Position numbers and translations under genes: made by a program. A stretch of 64,000 nucleotides of DNA from Closterium sp. NIES-65. Taxonomy: Eukaryota; Streptophyta; Zygnematophyceae; Desmidiales; Closteriaceae. This document shows, in pieces, positions 40,901 through 53,859 of the stretch. Location of the stretch: positions 142,942-206,941 of the forward strand of contig CANXME010002503.1 of NCBI GenBank assembly GCA_948144175.1, in the 5' to 3' direction. The notes beneath the pieces are model-generated. The model was not told where the DNA came from and made no database searches. It saw only the letters and a program-made list of their open reading frames with translations. Numbering within the stretch: the first letter of the stretch is position 1; every line of letters begins with the position of its first letter.

Positions 40901-41335
40901 TGTTGGGCTGAAATGCCCTAGGATCTTTGTAGAGTTAAAGTCTGAGTAGGATTGTAATAGCGGAAGCGTTTGAATGAAAAGTCCTTGAACCACCTTGCGC
41001 TAGTATGTGAGGGCAAAGTGAGTTGATTAAAACAAGCAAATACAAGGCTTTATATAAGAGTACAAGGAATACGAATAGATATAATTAGAATGTTTTGCTG
41101 TTGCGATTCGATACAGTGCGACTCGGGCAACTGCTCAATGTCGAGTCAGTTGTGTGTCCTTGCTGTCGCGATGTATTTGTCAAGTCAAAGGTCACTGACT
41201 TTTGACCTTCGCGTAACCTCCAGGCGGTTACCCTAACCTCCGAGGGTTGACTCGCGATGCTTCGATTTGGACTGCTTCGCTTGTGTCCTAAGTTTCGACA
41301 CGACAGAGGCGCTTTAAGACTTATTGTTCCCAACA
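40901..41335 (-). repeat. Element 1 5' LTR
   Basis: It is a 435-bp copy of 35260-35694 with only a few differences, for example near 41090 and 41170. It would drive transcription leftward. Confidence 0.95.
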
Positions 41336-41347
41336 TCTCCAAACGTG

Positions 41348-41791
41348 TGTTAGAAACAATCGGTCCTAAGCGCCTCTGCCGTGTCGAAACACTAAGGCAC
41401 AAGCGAAGCAAAGCATATCGAGGCACCAACGAGTCAACCCTCGGAGGTTGAAGTAACTGCTGGAGGTTACGCGAAAGTCAAAGGTCAGCGACCTTTGACC
41501 TGACAAGTACAGCGCGACAGCAAGGACACACAACTGACTCGCTACAGAGCAGCTGCCCGAATCGTCACTGTATCGAACCGCAACAGCAACAAGTAAAACA
41601 GTTACAACCGTATCTCTTCGTATTCCTTGTACTCTTATATAATCTTGTATCTCTTTGTTTTAATCAACTTACTTTGCCCTCACATACTAGCGCAAGGTGG
41701 TTCACAACTCCTTATTAACGCTTCCGCTACTACACCAACTCTACCCAGAGTTCACCCCTGCAAAGATCCTAAGGGCTTTTTCAGCCCAACA
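41348..41791 (+). repeat. Element 2 5' LTR
   Basis: It is 444 bp long, starting tgttagaaac and ending cagcccaaca. Its 3' partner starts tgttggaaac and has scattered differences, so the insertion is not very recent. Confidence 0.93.
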
Positions 41792-41846
41792 TGGTATGAG
41801 AGCTATCAGTGGGAATTCAACTTCTATACCAACAGTATCAATCAGC

Positions 41847-44800
41847 ATGGCTACACAAAAAGAAAGGAGCAACTCCAACGGCTCACAGGGAACTACTCCT
41901 ACTCCACCTCCTGCCTCTGGTCTACAGACAGAGGAGGGCACGGCAACAAGACCCAGAGCAACATCTACCGAGACTCCCACGAATCAACCTGCATGTCAGA
42001 ATGTTCTTATCTAGCCTGTAGTGGGGTGCTCTATAGCGAGTACAACCCTGTTAGGGTTTGCTATATGTATCCCAACTGCTGCTAGTCAAACACTCTTCTT
42101 TCTTCTAATTTTGTCACTGCAGACTTCGACCAGAGCATGATGGAGAAGTTTTTCTCCTTCATGTCCTTCTACGAGCAACACCAGCAATCGGCGCCTGCGC
42201 AGTCACACAACAGCAACAACAACGGAGCAACACCCATGAGTCTCGACGGCTCATCATATGCACGAGGAAATCAACAACAGCAGCCTACCTTTGCTCCGTA
42301 CGAGCGCGGGTCCATCAGCTTGATGCCACACCCACAGCCCTCACCTGGACAAGAAAAACCACTGGACGCATTGCAAGTTCAGTCGAAGTTCGCTCACGTT
42401 CTGAAGATGCAGACGTCAAGACCCTTCGATGGAAAGGACTTCTTCACTTGGTCGTTCGAGTTCGAGCTGATGATGGAAGGCGCGCAGATACTCGGGTTCT
42501 TCGACGGGTCTCTGCCATACACAACAAACGGCACACAGTACGAGAAGCAGCAGTACACCTATCAGTCAATGATGGCGTATACGATCCTACTGAGGAACAT
42601 CACCCCGACTCAACAGCAGAACATAAGGACTTACCGAGGTTACGGCAAGTCCGCGGAGCTCGCGTACAACCACCTGAAGAGCCTGTATCAAGCAACAGAC
42701 AGCGTAAGTCAAAGTCGGTTAATGGCGCAACTGACAACGGTTGAAATGAAACCAGGGGAGAAAGGAATGGCGTATATCAGTCGATGTCGCGAGTTGCGCG
42801 ACAAGCTTCTTCGATGCGGAGGGTCGATTTCTGAAGACGCCTTCGTGACAGTCATCATCGGCGGCCTCGGTCCTCAATGGCGCGCCACAAAGGCCATCCT
42901 CGGAGCTCACGGAAGAATCTCCGAAGTAGCGCTCTGCGTCAAAATCCACGCCGAGCAGCAAGACATGGACCTGCAAGAAGAACGATACAGAAAGAAGACA
43001 TCAGCACCGGAATTCGCGTTCCACACCCAGCGACGCTACAACAACAACAACAACCGAAGCCAGTACCTCCGTTCTGCCACATCTGCAAAACTTCAGGACA
43101 CCCGCGTACACACTGCCCGAATCGTCAACAGTCAACAACCCCACAACGGCAACTTCGACCTTCAAGCAACCAAATCGCCTCAACGCAAGTAAATCCCACG
43201 ACTCAGATTCAAGCTTCAACGATCTCAACAGGACAACCTGCACAAGGAGCAAGAAACATCGTCAACTGCATGGCAAAGCTGACAGACTCCTGCATCACCG
43301 AGTCACCACCACACTACTCACCGGAAGAACATCTCGATGAAACCACACCCCGCCGCGAGTCATTCAACCGAACCCGACATACGCCGCCATCGCCCAAAGC
43401 GAACCATCCGGAAGGGACACAAGGTTCTTGGACAGTTGCTGCGGACAGCACATGTGCTCCTCGGGACGCTTCGTTCAACGAGAACACCAAATTCAATGCG
43501 AAGTTGTCATCAGAGTCGCCAACAATCAGAACCTGCGAACACGACGACAAGGCGTAGTTCAACTTCAGTCAAGGGAAACAAGCGTTATACTGCAGATGTC
43601 AAAAGTACTAATCGCGGAGGGACTCGGCTACAACTTACTGAGTGTCAGTCAGCTAATGGCGAAGGGGATTCACCTCGAAGCAGACAGCACCACCCAAGAA
43701 TTCAAGCTGTATCACGGGAGAGGAGGACTCTACATCGGCAAGGCGGTCCTCAAGAACAACGTCTTCGTTCTTGATTTCGTTCCTGACCTTGGCACCGCCG
43801 ACAGCGACGCCATCGTCAACTTCACCAACTGGACACACCCTCTAGACCTTGATCCAGACTTCAGTCCAGAAGGCTTCTGGTATTCACACACCATCCCTGA
43901 AGCAGAAAGAACAAGGGCGTTAGCAACAATTCAGACAACATCGGCAGCAGCAGAGACAACATCGGCAGCAGCAGAGACAACATCAGCAGCAGCAGAGACA
44001 ACATCGGCAGCAGCAGAACCATCAACGGCAGCAGCAGGAACGTCAACACCAATCGCTGGTCCTTCAACGACACCGCTCCTCATCGACGACACACCACCAA
44101 CACCCGCGCAACAACTACACCCAGCACCACGAGAAGTTCATCGTAGCGCCAACTTCACCGCCAACTTCTACTCCAACTCCGACATGTACCGACGATCACC
44201 CGGACATCGCGCCAACGAAAGCACCTGGCATGCAAGGATGGGACATCCAAGCAACACAGTATTAAACAATACAATAAGAGCAGGAGTACTCGACAAGGAC
44301 TCACTCCTACTGACCGACGGACGAGAACTTCAACGAGTACGCGGAACGTGCTTCACCTGCCCTGAAGGTGACTTACCACATCGACCGTTCGCGCCTCATC
44401 ACAACCCGAGCGCTCTTGCGTACGCACCACTCGAGAAGGTGTATAGCGACATCCTGTTCAATCGGGAACCAGGACAAGTAACATACAACTACACGATCAC
44501 CTTCATCGACGCCGCCACCCGTTACGTCTGGCACCTAAACCTCCCTAGCCGCGACATGGCATTCGCAGCCTTCGTTGCCTGGCTACCAGTAGCAGAGAGA
44601 GAATCTGGCATGCAACTGAAAAGCTTCCAGTCAGATGTTTGAGGAGAATACACCTCTCAGCGATTCAAGCAGTACCTGGCGGAAAGGGGAATCGAGCAGC
44701 TCATCTCCCTTCCCTACGCCCATCAGCAGCAAGGTGTAGCAGAAAGAATGAACAAGACCCTGCAGAACAGCATGCGCAAACTGTTACGTGGCATGCCGCT

Positions 44801-47096
44801 ACCCAACCACCAGTGGCCTGCAGCAATGGACCACGCTGTCATGCTACACAACTTGCTGTCGTCATCATCGCTTCCAAACAACGCATCACCGCATCTGCTA
44901 TGGACAGGGAAACAGGGCAGCACAAAAATGTTACGAATTTTCGGATGCATGGTACAGTACCGACCCCCAACAGCACGAGCGGGCCAATTTTCTCAACGAG
45001 CACAGTGGGGACTACACCTGGGAATCGAAAAGAACTACAACGCGTGGAAAATCTTCGACGTCCACTCCAAGGAAACAGTAGCAGCACGTGACGTAATTTT
45101 CTACGAACGACTCACGCTCCAGACATACCTTGCCAACCTGCAAGAAGACGAAGATCCCACAGGTGGTTTTCGTGGTGACCGAGCCTTCGCCTCAGCAGCG
45201 GACGAAGCTGACTAGGAGGAGCAGAATGTGGACAACGCATCAGAAGAAGCCGGACCTCTCCCGTTCTGCTCCGTCGACGTTCCCATGGACGAAGACAACC
45301 CTCGCGAAAGTGCCAACGCCGAAACCTTCTACCATTTTGCCGACAACGGTTACGTAACACCTGCGACAGTCAACACCAACGAAGCAGAACGAATAGGACC
45401 GAACTTCATACCTGATCCAGAAGCGGGAGATGAAGCAGCTTATCCCGAGGACGTAAATCTTCCCCGCGACTCACAGAGTGGACTGCAGATTCTCGGGCTC
45501 ATCACCGCAGTCCACGGCTCAGCCACTCCTAGAGAGCCTACGATGGTTCAGCAGGCTCTGGTGGGGGAACATAAGGAAAAATGGCGCGAAGCCATGGACA
45601 AGGAACTAAAGGCACTGGAGGAACGCAACACGTGGAAAGTGGTTCCTATCGGCGTGGCACGGAACAAGACAGTGCTCACCGGGAAGTGGGTCTTTCGTGT
45701 GAAGACAAAGGCTGACGGCACCATCGACAAATTTAAGGCACGCTGGGTCGTACGCGGCTTCGACTAAGAGCACGGACGCAATTTCACCGAAACATTCGCT
45801 CCGGTCAGCCGACACACCTCTCTACGCATTCTCCTCGCAATCGCCGCCATGAAGAAGAAGAAGCTACGACAAATCGACGCCGCGAACGCGTTTCTCTACG
45901 CACCTGTTGATGCATAAATCTTCGTCGAGCTATCGCACGGCTCCCACACAGAACCCAACCAAGTTTGCCAGCTACTCAAGTCACTCTACGGCATCAAGCA
46001 GGCTCCGCGACTGTGGCAATAGCACCTGCACGCTCGCCTCATCCGCATCGGCTTCAAGCAACTACCGCACGATCAAGGCATGTACCGGCTCACTAAAAAC
46101 GACGACTACATCCTACTAATCGTCTACGTGGACGATCTCCTTTACATCGGCTCAACTGACGGCATCACCACCTGGTTCGAAGGGGAGCTGCAACGGGATC
46201 TCACGCTCACAATTTCATCTACCGTCACTCAGTACCTCGGCCTCAACATCCGGGAAGAGGAGGACGCGATCTACCTCAGCGCCGAGAAATATGCCGACAC
46301 TATCGCCAAACACTTCACGTTCACACCGACAGCCATCTCCACGCCATATCGATACACGGCAGGGAACGACAAAGGAAACTCCGCTCTACTTAAGCCCACC
46401 GGCATACGAGACTACCAGAAGAAGCTGGGATGTCTTCTCTTCGCAGCCGTCACCTGTCGCCCCGACCTCTCATACTCCGCAAGCCAGCTCGCCACCTACC
46501 TCAAGAAGCCTGAAGTAGAACACCTGGCGGAGCTCGACCGTGCTCTACACTACTTCGTCAGCACCCCAACGATCGGCCTAACTTACTACAAGAACGCAAC
46601 CACACCGACTAAGTTAATCGGCTACGTCGACGCTGATCACGCTGGCGACTCCGACAATAGGCGCTCCCGCACCGGCTACATCTACCGTCTCGAACCTATC
46701 GGACCTATCTCCTGGCAATCGAGCAAGAAGGAACTAATTGCTCTCTCGTCAGCTGAAGCAGAATATATTGCACTCTGCTCAGTCACCAAGGAAGGACTCT
46801 ATCTTTGCGAGCTGCTGGAAGAAGCGAAGTTAGCCGAGTTACCCAACTTTACCCTGTTCTGCGACAACCAGTCGGCAATTCGCATCGCCAACAAGAACGG
46901 CTTCGCAAACAGGACGAAACACATCGCCCTGCGATATTTCTTCGTGAAGGACGAGATCGAGAAGGGAAGGCTCGAGCTGTCATACTGTCCCACGTCCGAG
47001 ATGGCAGCTGACTACCTGACCAAGAAGCTCGGAAAGCAGAAGTTCGAATACTGCATGCTGTTGACTGGACAGAGCCACGTCAACGACACTCCATAA
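41847..47096 (+). pseudogene. Element 2 gag-pol, with intron-like gap, frameshifts and stops
   Basis: Gag starts at Met 41847. Relative to element 1 there is a 128-bp intron-like insertion (41995-42122), a frameshift in the Asn run near 43050 and another between about 43340 and 43430. In-frame stops lie at about 44640, 45213, 45765, 45915 and 46020. The natural stop is at 47094. The zinc knuckle, protease, integrase, RT and RNase H blocks are all recognisable and collinear with element 1. None of its stops coincides with those of element 1, so the two copies decayed independently. Confidence 0.9.
41995..42122 (+). other. Intron-like segment inside element 2 gag
   Basis: The segment starts gtcagaatg and ends in a pyrimidine tract plus cactgcag. 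It contains stops in the gag frame. Removing it joins CCT GCA T to AC TTC GAC in frame and restores alignment to element 1 (TETPAGFDPSMMEK versus a PAYFDQSMMEK reading). Element 1 has no equivalent. Confidence 0.75.
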
Positions 47097-47107
47097 GCAA
47101 AGGGGAG

Positions 47108-47458
47108 TGTTGGAAACAATCGGTCCCTAAGCGCCTCTATCGTGTCGAAACACTAAGGCACAAGCGAAGCAAAGCATATCGAGGCACCAGCGAGTCAACC
47201 CTCGGAGGTTGAAGTAACTGCTGGAGGTTACGCGAAAGTCAAAGGTCAGCGACCTTTGACCTGACAAGTACAGCGCGACAGCAAGGACACACAACTGACT
47301 CGCTACAGAGCAGTTGCCCGAGTCGTCACTGTATCGAACCGCAACAGCAACAAGTAAAACAGTTACAACCGTATCTCTTCGTATTCCTTGTACTCTTATA
47401 TAATCTTGTATCTCTTTGTCTTAATCAACTTACTTTGCCCTCACATACTAGCGCAAGG
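47108..47458 (+). repeat. Element 2 3' LTR, left part
   Basis: This part is homologous to 41348-41698. It is interrupted by element 3 after caagg and resumes at 54745/54750. Confidence 0.95.
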
Positions 47459-47590
47459 TGTTGAAATGAATGAACAGGAATGATTGAACTAACAGTGAAA
47501 TCAGTACAAGTACCTAACCCTAGAATTGTGTACCCCCTATAGGCTAACCCACTGTAGCCTAAACAAGCACAACATATATAATGTTTGACA
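47459..47590 (-). repeat. Element 3 3' LTR
   Basis: It is 132 bp and nearly identical to 54613-54744 (one visible change, gtagcct versus gtagctt). This suggests a young insertion. Confidence 0.95.
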
Positions 47591-47801
47591 CACCCCCCAT
47601 AGGCGAAGTGGGGGAGAACTAGGGGTCACAAGACCAGTCAAGTAAAGCAAAGCAAAGCAAGCTCAGGGTGGATCACAAAGTAACCACACATTCTGAGCAC
47701 AAGTTCAAGGCCACAAGGCCAGTTCACATGCATGAGTACATATATATATAAGGCTAGACAAGCAAGAGCAGGTATATATATATGTAACAGTACAAGCAAG
47801 G

Positions 47802-50800
47802 TCAAGAGGTGAGCAAGTGAGGCAAGACAGGTACAACACCCAGCTGGGTGCAGAAGCGCTGATGATCACAAGGCGCAAGTGCCTTGGTGAAGACATCAGC
47901 AGTATTGGCCTCAGAGGCCACGTACGCAAGCCGCAACTGACCACGCTGCTGTAGCTCACGAGCAAGGAAGTAGCGAAGAGCAATGTGCTTTGTTCTGTGC
48001 TCCAGTCTCTGCTCTCGACACAAGGCCAGCATGGCCTTGTTGTCTACGTACAAGACTGGAGGAGAACGAGGTGGCTCTCCAAGGCCGGTCAGTAGGTAGG
48101 TGAGCCAGCGAAGCTCCTGAGCAGCCATGGCCCCTGCGTAGATCTCAGCCTCACAATTGGAGCCGAGAACAGAAGACGAGCGAGTAGCCCGCCACGAAAC
48201 AGAGCCGGAAACCAAGGCTGAAGGTGTAACCCTGTGACGACCGCTGCGTAGCCTGATCGTCAGCCCAAGAAGCGTATGCGTGACCAGTGAGGACCACTGG
48301 ACTCCGCCCTCCAAGCACTAGCCCCATGCCCAACGTACTGCACAAGTAGCGCAACACCCTCTTCGCTGCAGCCATGTGCTCTGGTCGGTGTCTCCCAGGA
48401 GCAACATAGCGTGCGAGAATGCTAAGAGGGTATGCAAGGTCAGGTCGTGTGTAGGTCATCAGGTACATGAGGCAGCCAACAAGCTCTGGGTACGGGCCAC
48501 TCGACTCTATGGACTCATCCGAAGGCAGAGCTGAGAGCGAGTGGCGAGTAGGCAGAGGAGTGGCCTGAGGCGAGGAGTACGTGAAGCCAAAGCGCTGAAG
48601 GACCTGCTGCACCATGTGTGACTGAGTCAGGTTAATGGTGCGGCGTGCTCTGTCCCGGGTGATCTGCAAGCCAAGATAGCTGCGCAGTTCACCCAGGTCT
48701 GTGCACGTGTGTCTCTTCTGCAGCTCGGACATTCACGTAGGCGAGTCCAGCAGTGTCAGATGTGGCAAAGACCAAGTCGTCGACGTACACGAGGATGTAG
48801 AACGGCGGCAGAGAAGTGTCGGTGCGTAGAAACAGCGACGGGTCGGCAGTAGAGGGAGCAAACCCAAGAGCCGCAAGCGTAGTCCTCAGTGTGTCGTGCC
48901 ACTCACGCGGTGCCTGGCGGAGACCGTAGACTGGCCGCCGGAGACTCCACTGGGTGCCAGGAGGAAAAGACCCAGTGAAGCCAGGTGGGCGACGCAGCCA
49001 GATCTCCTCGTGCAGGCTGCCCTGCAAGAAAGCAGTGCTGAAGTCAAGAGAGTGTAGCTCGTAGTCACGGTGAGCAGCTATGTGCAGCAGTACCCGAAGA
49101 GTGGTCATCTTCGGGGTGGGAGAGAAGGTCTGAAAGTAGTCAACTCCCTGCCGCTGACTGAAGCCACGAGCCACGTAACGCGCCTTGAAGACAGGCGGAG
49201 AACCCGGCGGCCGCTCCACCCTGAAAATCCACATGCCACTGACGATGTTCGCCCCAGGAGGGGGGACAGCGTCAACATAGGTGCCTGTGGACTTCCAGGA
49301 AGCCATCTCTGCATCCATAGCTACCTGCCACTGAGAAGAGTAGGGACCCTCTATCGCCTCCGCGTAAGAGCGCGGAGTCGGGATGTCAAGTGCATCCGGG
49401 TCTCCCTCAGGGGTAAGCAGTACGGACACGAGATGAGGTGAAGCAGCGGCCAAGCACTGGAACTCCTCCTGCATGTCCTCAAGGACGTGCGTGCCAAGGG
49501 CACACTCACCCCCGACGGACGGAGGACAGACTGACTCAGACTCAGCGACAAGACTAGCAGCGTAGTCTAGACGACAGCGAGCAGCAAAGTCGACGAGCTC
49601 AGCAACTAGGGCAGACGCAGCAGTGGACTCAAAAGAAGGGTCAGTGACGACAGTAGGAAGGAGACGCGTGACAGTAGGACTGGTAGCACAAAGAGAGTCC
49701 AACTCCGGGTCGGGAAGAGCAGGAATAGAGGACTCAGGAGGAGAAGGCAAAGGGGCACGCAGAGGAGCAGTGGACGGACGCAGAGACATCCGGTGCGTGC
49801 CAGGGACAGGAGGAGGACGCTGACGCGAAACGCAACCACTAGTGCGCGAAGTACGGACAGGTGACGCAGGGCGAGACGTAGGCTCACGACGCTCAGCAAG
49901 ACCTCCAGTAGGACCAGTGTAGGGAGAAGGAGCAGGCAGTGGGGAGGCGGGCTGTAACTGTAACCGTGACTGGACAGGCTGTGGACACTCTAAGGGAGGA
50001 GGAGGACCGAGAGAAGGCGGGAGACCAAGAACCTGCTGAAGGAGCGGAACGAAGTACGCCCGCTGCCGTGCAGCGACTCCAGAACCAGCAGAGACACCAG
50101 CGCCAGGGTCCTCCGCACCAGCAGCAGCTCCAACGCCCGACTCCACAGCACCAGCAGCAGCACCAGCTCGAGGGTCCTCAGCACCAACAGCAGCTCTAAC
50201 GCCCGGGTCCTCAGTACCAGCAGCAGCTCCAATGCCCGGGTCCTCAGCACCAGCAGCCAGCACCAGCGCCCGGGTCTGCAGCACCAGCCGTAGCTCCAAC
50301 GCGCGGGTCCACAGCACCAGAAACAGCTCCAACCTCTAGGGCCGCAGCACCAGCAGAACCAGTAGTGTCTCCAGCACCAGTAGCACCACCAGCAGCAGCG
50401 GGGTCCGCGACACCAGGCGCGCCACTCCGAAGAGTGCAGCGCCGCTCGTACCACTCACGGATCCGCTCACGGGAGGGGAGCTCCCGGCTAGGAGGAGAAG
50501 CACTAGCACCAGTCCCAGTAGTAAGCCTGGCTCCAGAGGTACCTCTCCTGAGGCTGCAGTACTGGAAGTACCACTCACGCAGCTGCTCCGAGGAGAGGGC
50601 TCCGCCAGGTGTAGGACCCTCAGACTCAGGACCTCCAGACTCAGAACCCCCAGACTCCGGACTCTGCGGCTCAGCACCCCCAGGCTCAATACTCCCAGGC
50701 TCAGCACCCCCAGGCTCCACACCCCAAGGCTCAGCACCCCCAGGCTCCGCACCCCCAGGCTCCGCACCCCCAGGCTCAGCACCCCCAGGCTCCGCACCCC

Positions 50801-53800
50801 CAGGCTCAGCACCCCCAGGCTCCGCACCCACAGCAGGACGAGAGTCGACAGCTACCTCAACAGGCTCAACCGGGTCTACCTGAGACACACCTGAGGGAGC
50901 GGCACCCTGAGGGGGGAGGGGTCTACGACAGCAGCACCTGGCGCGAGGAAGAGAGGCGGGGGGGGGGAGCGGGGCAGTGCGGTAGGGGAAGAGGCGGTAG
51001 TAGGGGACGGACTCGTCAAAAGTGACGTCCTGAGAGGGCAAGACTCGGCGTGAGGTGGCGTGGTAAAACTGCCAACCAGGCGCGTCCGGGACAAAGCCGA
51101 GGAAGACGCAGGGAATAGGATGGGAGGAGAGCTTGTCCGCAGACGTATCGCGGACAAAAGCTCGAGATCCCCAGACCCGGAAACCGCGACGCATCGCCAA
51201 CCTCCCCCGTCCACAGCAGTATGGGCGAGGTCTCTGGAAAGGAGACACGGGGCCAGAGGTTGAACTGATGCGCAGCGTACCGGACCGCAAACGGCCACAG
51301 AAAGTGGGGGGCAGCCGCATGGATCAAGGAGGTACGGGCGACCTCCATGACCAGGCCAATGCGGCGCTCCGCAACCCCATTCTGCTGTGGTGAGGCCGGA
51401 AGTGTGAACGACTGCTCAATGCCGTGCTCAACACAGTAGGCTGCCAAGAGGTCGGAGGAGAACTCACCACCTTTGTCACAGTGCAAGCGCAGGACAGGAA
51501 AGTCCGAGTGGAAACGCTCGCTGAGCTGGAGATGGGCTCTGCGGATCCAACGGAATCAAGACATCAGGGACCTCACCCTTGGTGCGCAAGGGGAAGACCG
51601 TGGTGTAGCGCGAGTAGTCGTCAACAACTATCAGGAAGTACCTCTCCTGACCCTGACCACGGACGCGGGCTGGGCCCCACACGTCCATGTGGAGCGTCTG
51701 CAAGGGAGCAGTCGTCGGGGGAAACGAGGAGGAGTGAGGAGCGGCGCGCTGCCGCCCCTCGACGCAGGGAAGACATGAAGGAGCAGGCGAGGGTGGGAGG
51801 GGAGGGAGGACTCTGGGAAGACCGGAGACAAGGTACCGGGAGTGCATGGCACGAAGGCGCTGCACAGACGGGTGGCCAAGTCGGTGGTGCCAAAGGACAG
51901 TCTCGTGCGCCAGAGAGCGACAAGAGTAGGGGGCAGACAGCTGACCTGACGCGGACGCAGACGCAGACACAGCGACCTGAGGGGACTCAGTGCTCAGTGT
52001 GTACAGGTCCGACCCGGGCTGCCGAGTGAAGGTAGCCAAGTGGCGGCCCGTACGAGCACACGTGCAGTGTGTCACGCGCTCGTAGGTAGGGGTGAACTGG
52101 TGAACACCCCCGTCCTGGAGTGCACTACCTGCCACCAAGTTCGTGGAGAACGAGGGGAGGTGGAGACCTGACAGTGTGCCCGACGGGACCGCAGGACAGG
52201 GGAGGACAGTGGAGGAGGTCGCAATGACCGGACCCCCAGAGGGGTCAGCGAGGGAGACAGCAACTGGCCGAGCAAGCGGCTCAAGGGCAGTGCGGTCACG
52301 AAAGAAGCAGCGAGAAGCACCTGAGTCCAGTGTGAAGGTGTGCAGTGCTGCAGTCGACTCAGTACCAGGGTGGGCAGACGCACAAGCACCTAGAGCAGCT
52401 GCCTCACCAGCACCTGGGGTAGCAGACACGCGAGTACCTGGAGCGGCAGACGCACTAGTCCTAATGCCCGGGTCGGGCGGCACACACAGGTACTCAGCAC
52501 CCTCTCCACTAGTAGACATCACATACATAGCAGTGAGAATAGCATCAAAGTCTAGAGCATAGATATCAATCCCCTTCTTCAGGAGATCAACCCAGCGGGG
52601 CAGCTCAGTGGCCTGAGGGAACTGAACACGCCAAGCGTCGTTGAGACGAGCGAAGCAGCGCTGTGTGGCGTGCGGTCCCCCACACGGCTGACCAGTGCGG
52701 TCACCAGTGCGAATGACGTACCTGCAGCTAAAGCCACCCCCCTCCCCCGTGCTGTGAGTACCACTCACAGACCTCCTGGGGCGACGGAGTCTGCTGCTGG
52801 TTCTGGCCACCGCCAGCGCCTCCACGACCACCACCACCGCCGCCACCTCCTCGACCACCCCAACCCCTGCCGCCGCCGCGTCCACCGCCACCCCCACCAC
52901 CGCCTCCGCCCCTGCCACCTCCCTCGCCGCTGCCGCCACCACCCCCACCGCTGCCACTAGCCCCTCCAGTCGCGCCACCACCCCCACCGCCACCACCGCC
53001 CCCACCACCGCCTCCCCCGCTGTCACCGCCACCGCCCTTGCCCCCTTTGCCCTTGCCGCTGCGGCGCCCGCTCGAAGCAGACGCAGTCCTGACATTCTCA
53101 GCACCAAGGAGGTCGACAGCAGCAGCAGAGGCGACAGAGGGAAGAAGGGGGGAAGGAGAACACCCCTCAAAGAACGGGGTACGGGGGTCGCCACGAGAGG
53201 CACCTACAGCGACTATGCTAGCCTCAGCTGCAAGGAGTTCCTTCTCGAGGAGGGCAATGGTGAGCTCAGTGGGGCAGCGAGCTAGGAAGTGGTCCCTGAC
53301 TGAGCGCAGAGTGTCAGGGAGGCGGGTGACTAGGTGGTAGAGAGTGAGCATGAGTGGGGGTGGGTTCTTGACAAGGAACTCATCAGGCATAGCGGCGCGG
53401 AAAGCGAGCCTCACTAGTGCGGAGGTGCGTAATGAGGTCAGCGACTGTGTGGAAAGAGGCTAAGTCGGGGAACAGGTAGGGAAGAGAGAGACGGCCTAGT
53501 GCAGCAGAGGCCGGTGAGGAGTAGCGGGCAACGACAGCAGTGTACAGTGCCTGTGCAGTCTTGTGCTGCCCAAAGTGCTCGCGCTCATCTATCGGCAGGG
53601 AGTTGCGAATAGCGAAGCGAGCGTGGGCGTCACGAGTCTGCCACTGTGAGGCGGGCAGTGCTGTCAGCAGTAGCAGCAGGAGCAGGAGCATGGCCTAGGG
53701 CGTGATCGTACAGTGAGATGTCCTCCTTGGCAGTGAGCTGTAGGACGAGGTGTAGATCATCTAGCCAGGTTTCGAACTTCACTGGGCGGCCCTCAGCATC

Positions 53801-53827
53801 GAAAGCCAGTACAGGAGGGCTAGCCAT
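47802..53827 (-). pseudogene. Element 3 gag-pol with several frameshifts
   Basis: Gag starts at Met 53827 (MASPPVLAFDAEG). The reading frame changes near 53660, 52740 (in a G run), 51540, 51200, 48730 and 48190 before the end at 47802. Recognisable blocks are Gag FETWLDDLHLVLQL and a Gly-rich segment at 52790-53040. The protease FTLDSGASRCFF, integrase LWHHRLGHPS and HCDKGGEFSS, RT FKARYVARGFSQRQGVDYF and YVDDLVFAT, and RNase H EAEIYAGAMAAQELRW follow. The linker between integrase and RT holds a run of EPGGA-type pentapeptide repeats (50690-50830). Because the LTRs are almost identical, some breaks may be consensus errors in homopolymers. Confidence 0.9.
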
Positions 53828-53859
53828 AGCAGTAGTAGGAGTAATAGCAGTAGGGGCAC

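Larger units (their letters stand above)
35260..41335 (-). mobile_element. Ty1/copia element 1 (minus strand)
   Basis: Two 435-bp LTRs (35260-35694 and 40901-41335) begin TG and end CA. A primer-binding site complementary to initiator Met tRNA (tggtatcagagc, minus strand) abuts the 5' LTR. A polypurine tract (gaaggggag) abuts the 3' LTR. Gag, protease, integrase, reverse transcriptase and RNase H are in copia order. The flanks tcgcc (35255-35259) and tctcc (41336-41340) may be a 5-bp target duplication with one mismatch. Confidence 0.95.
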
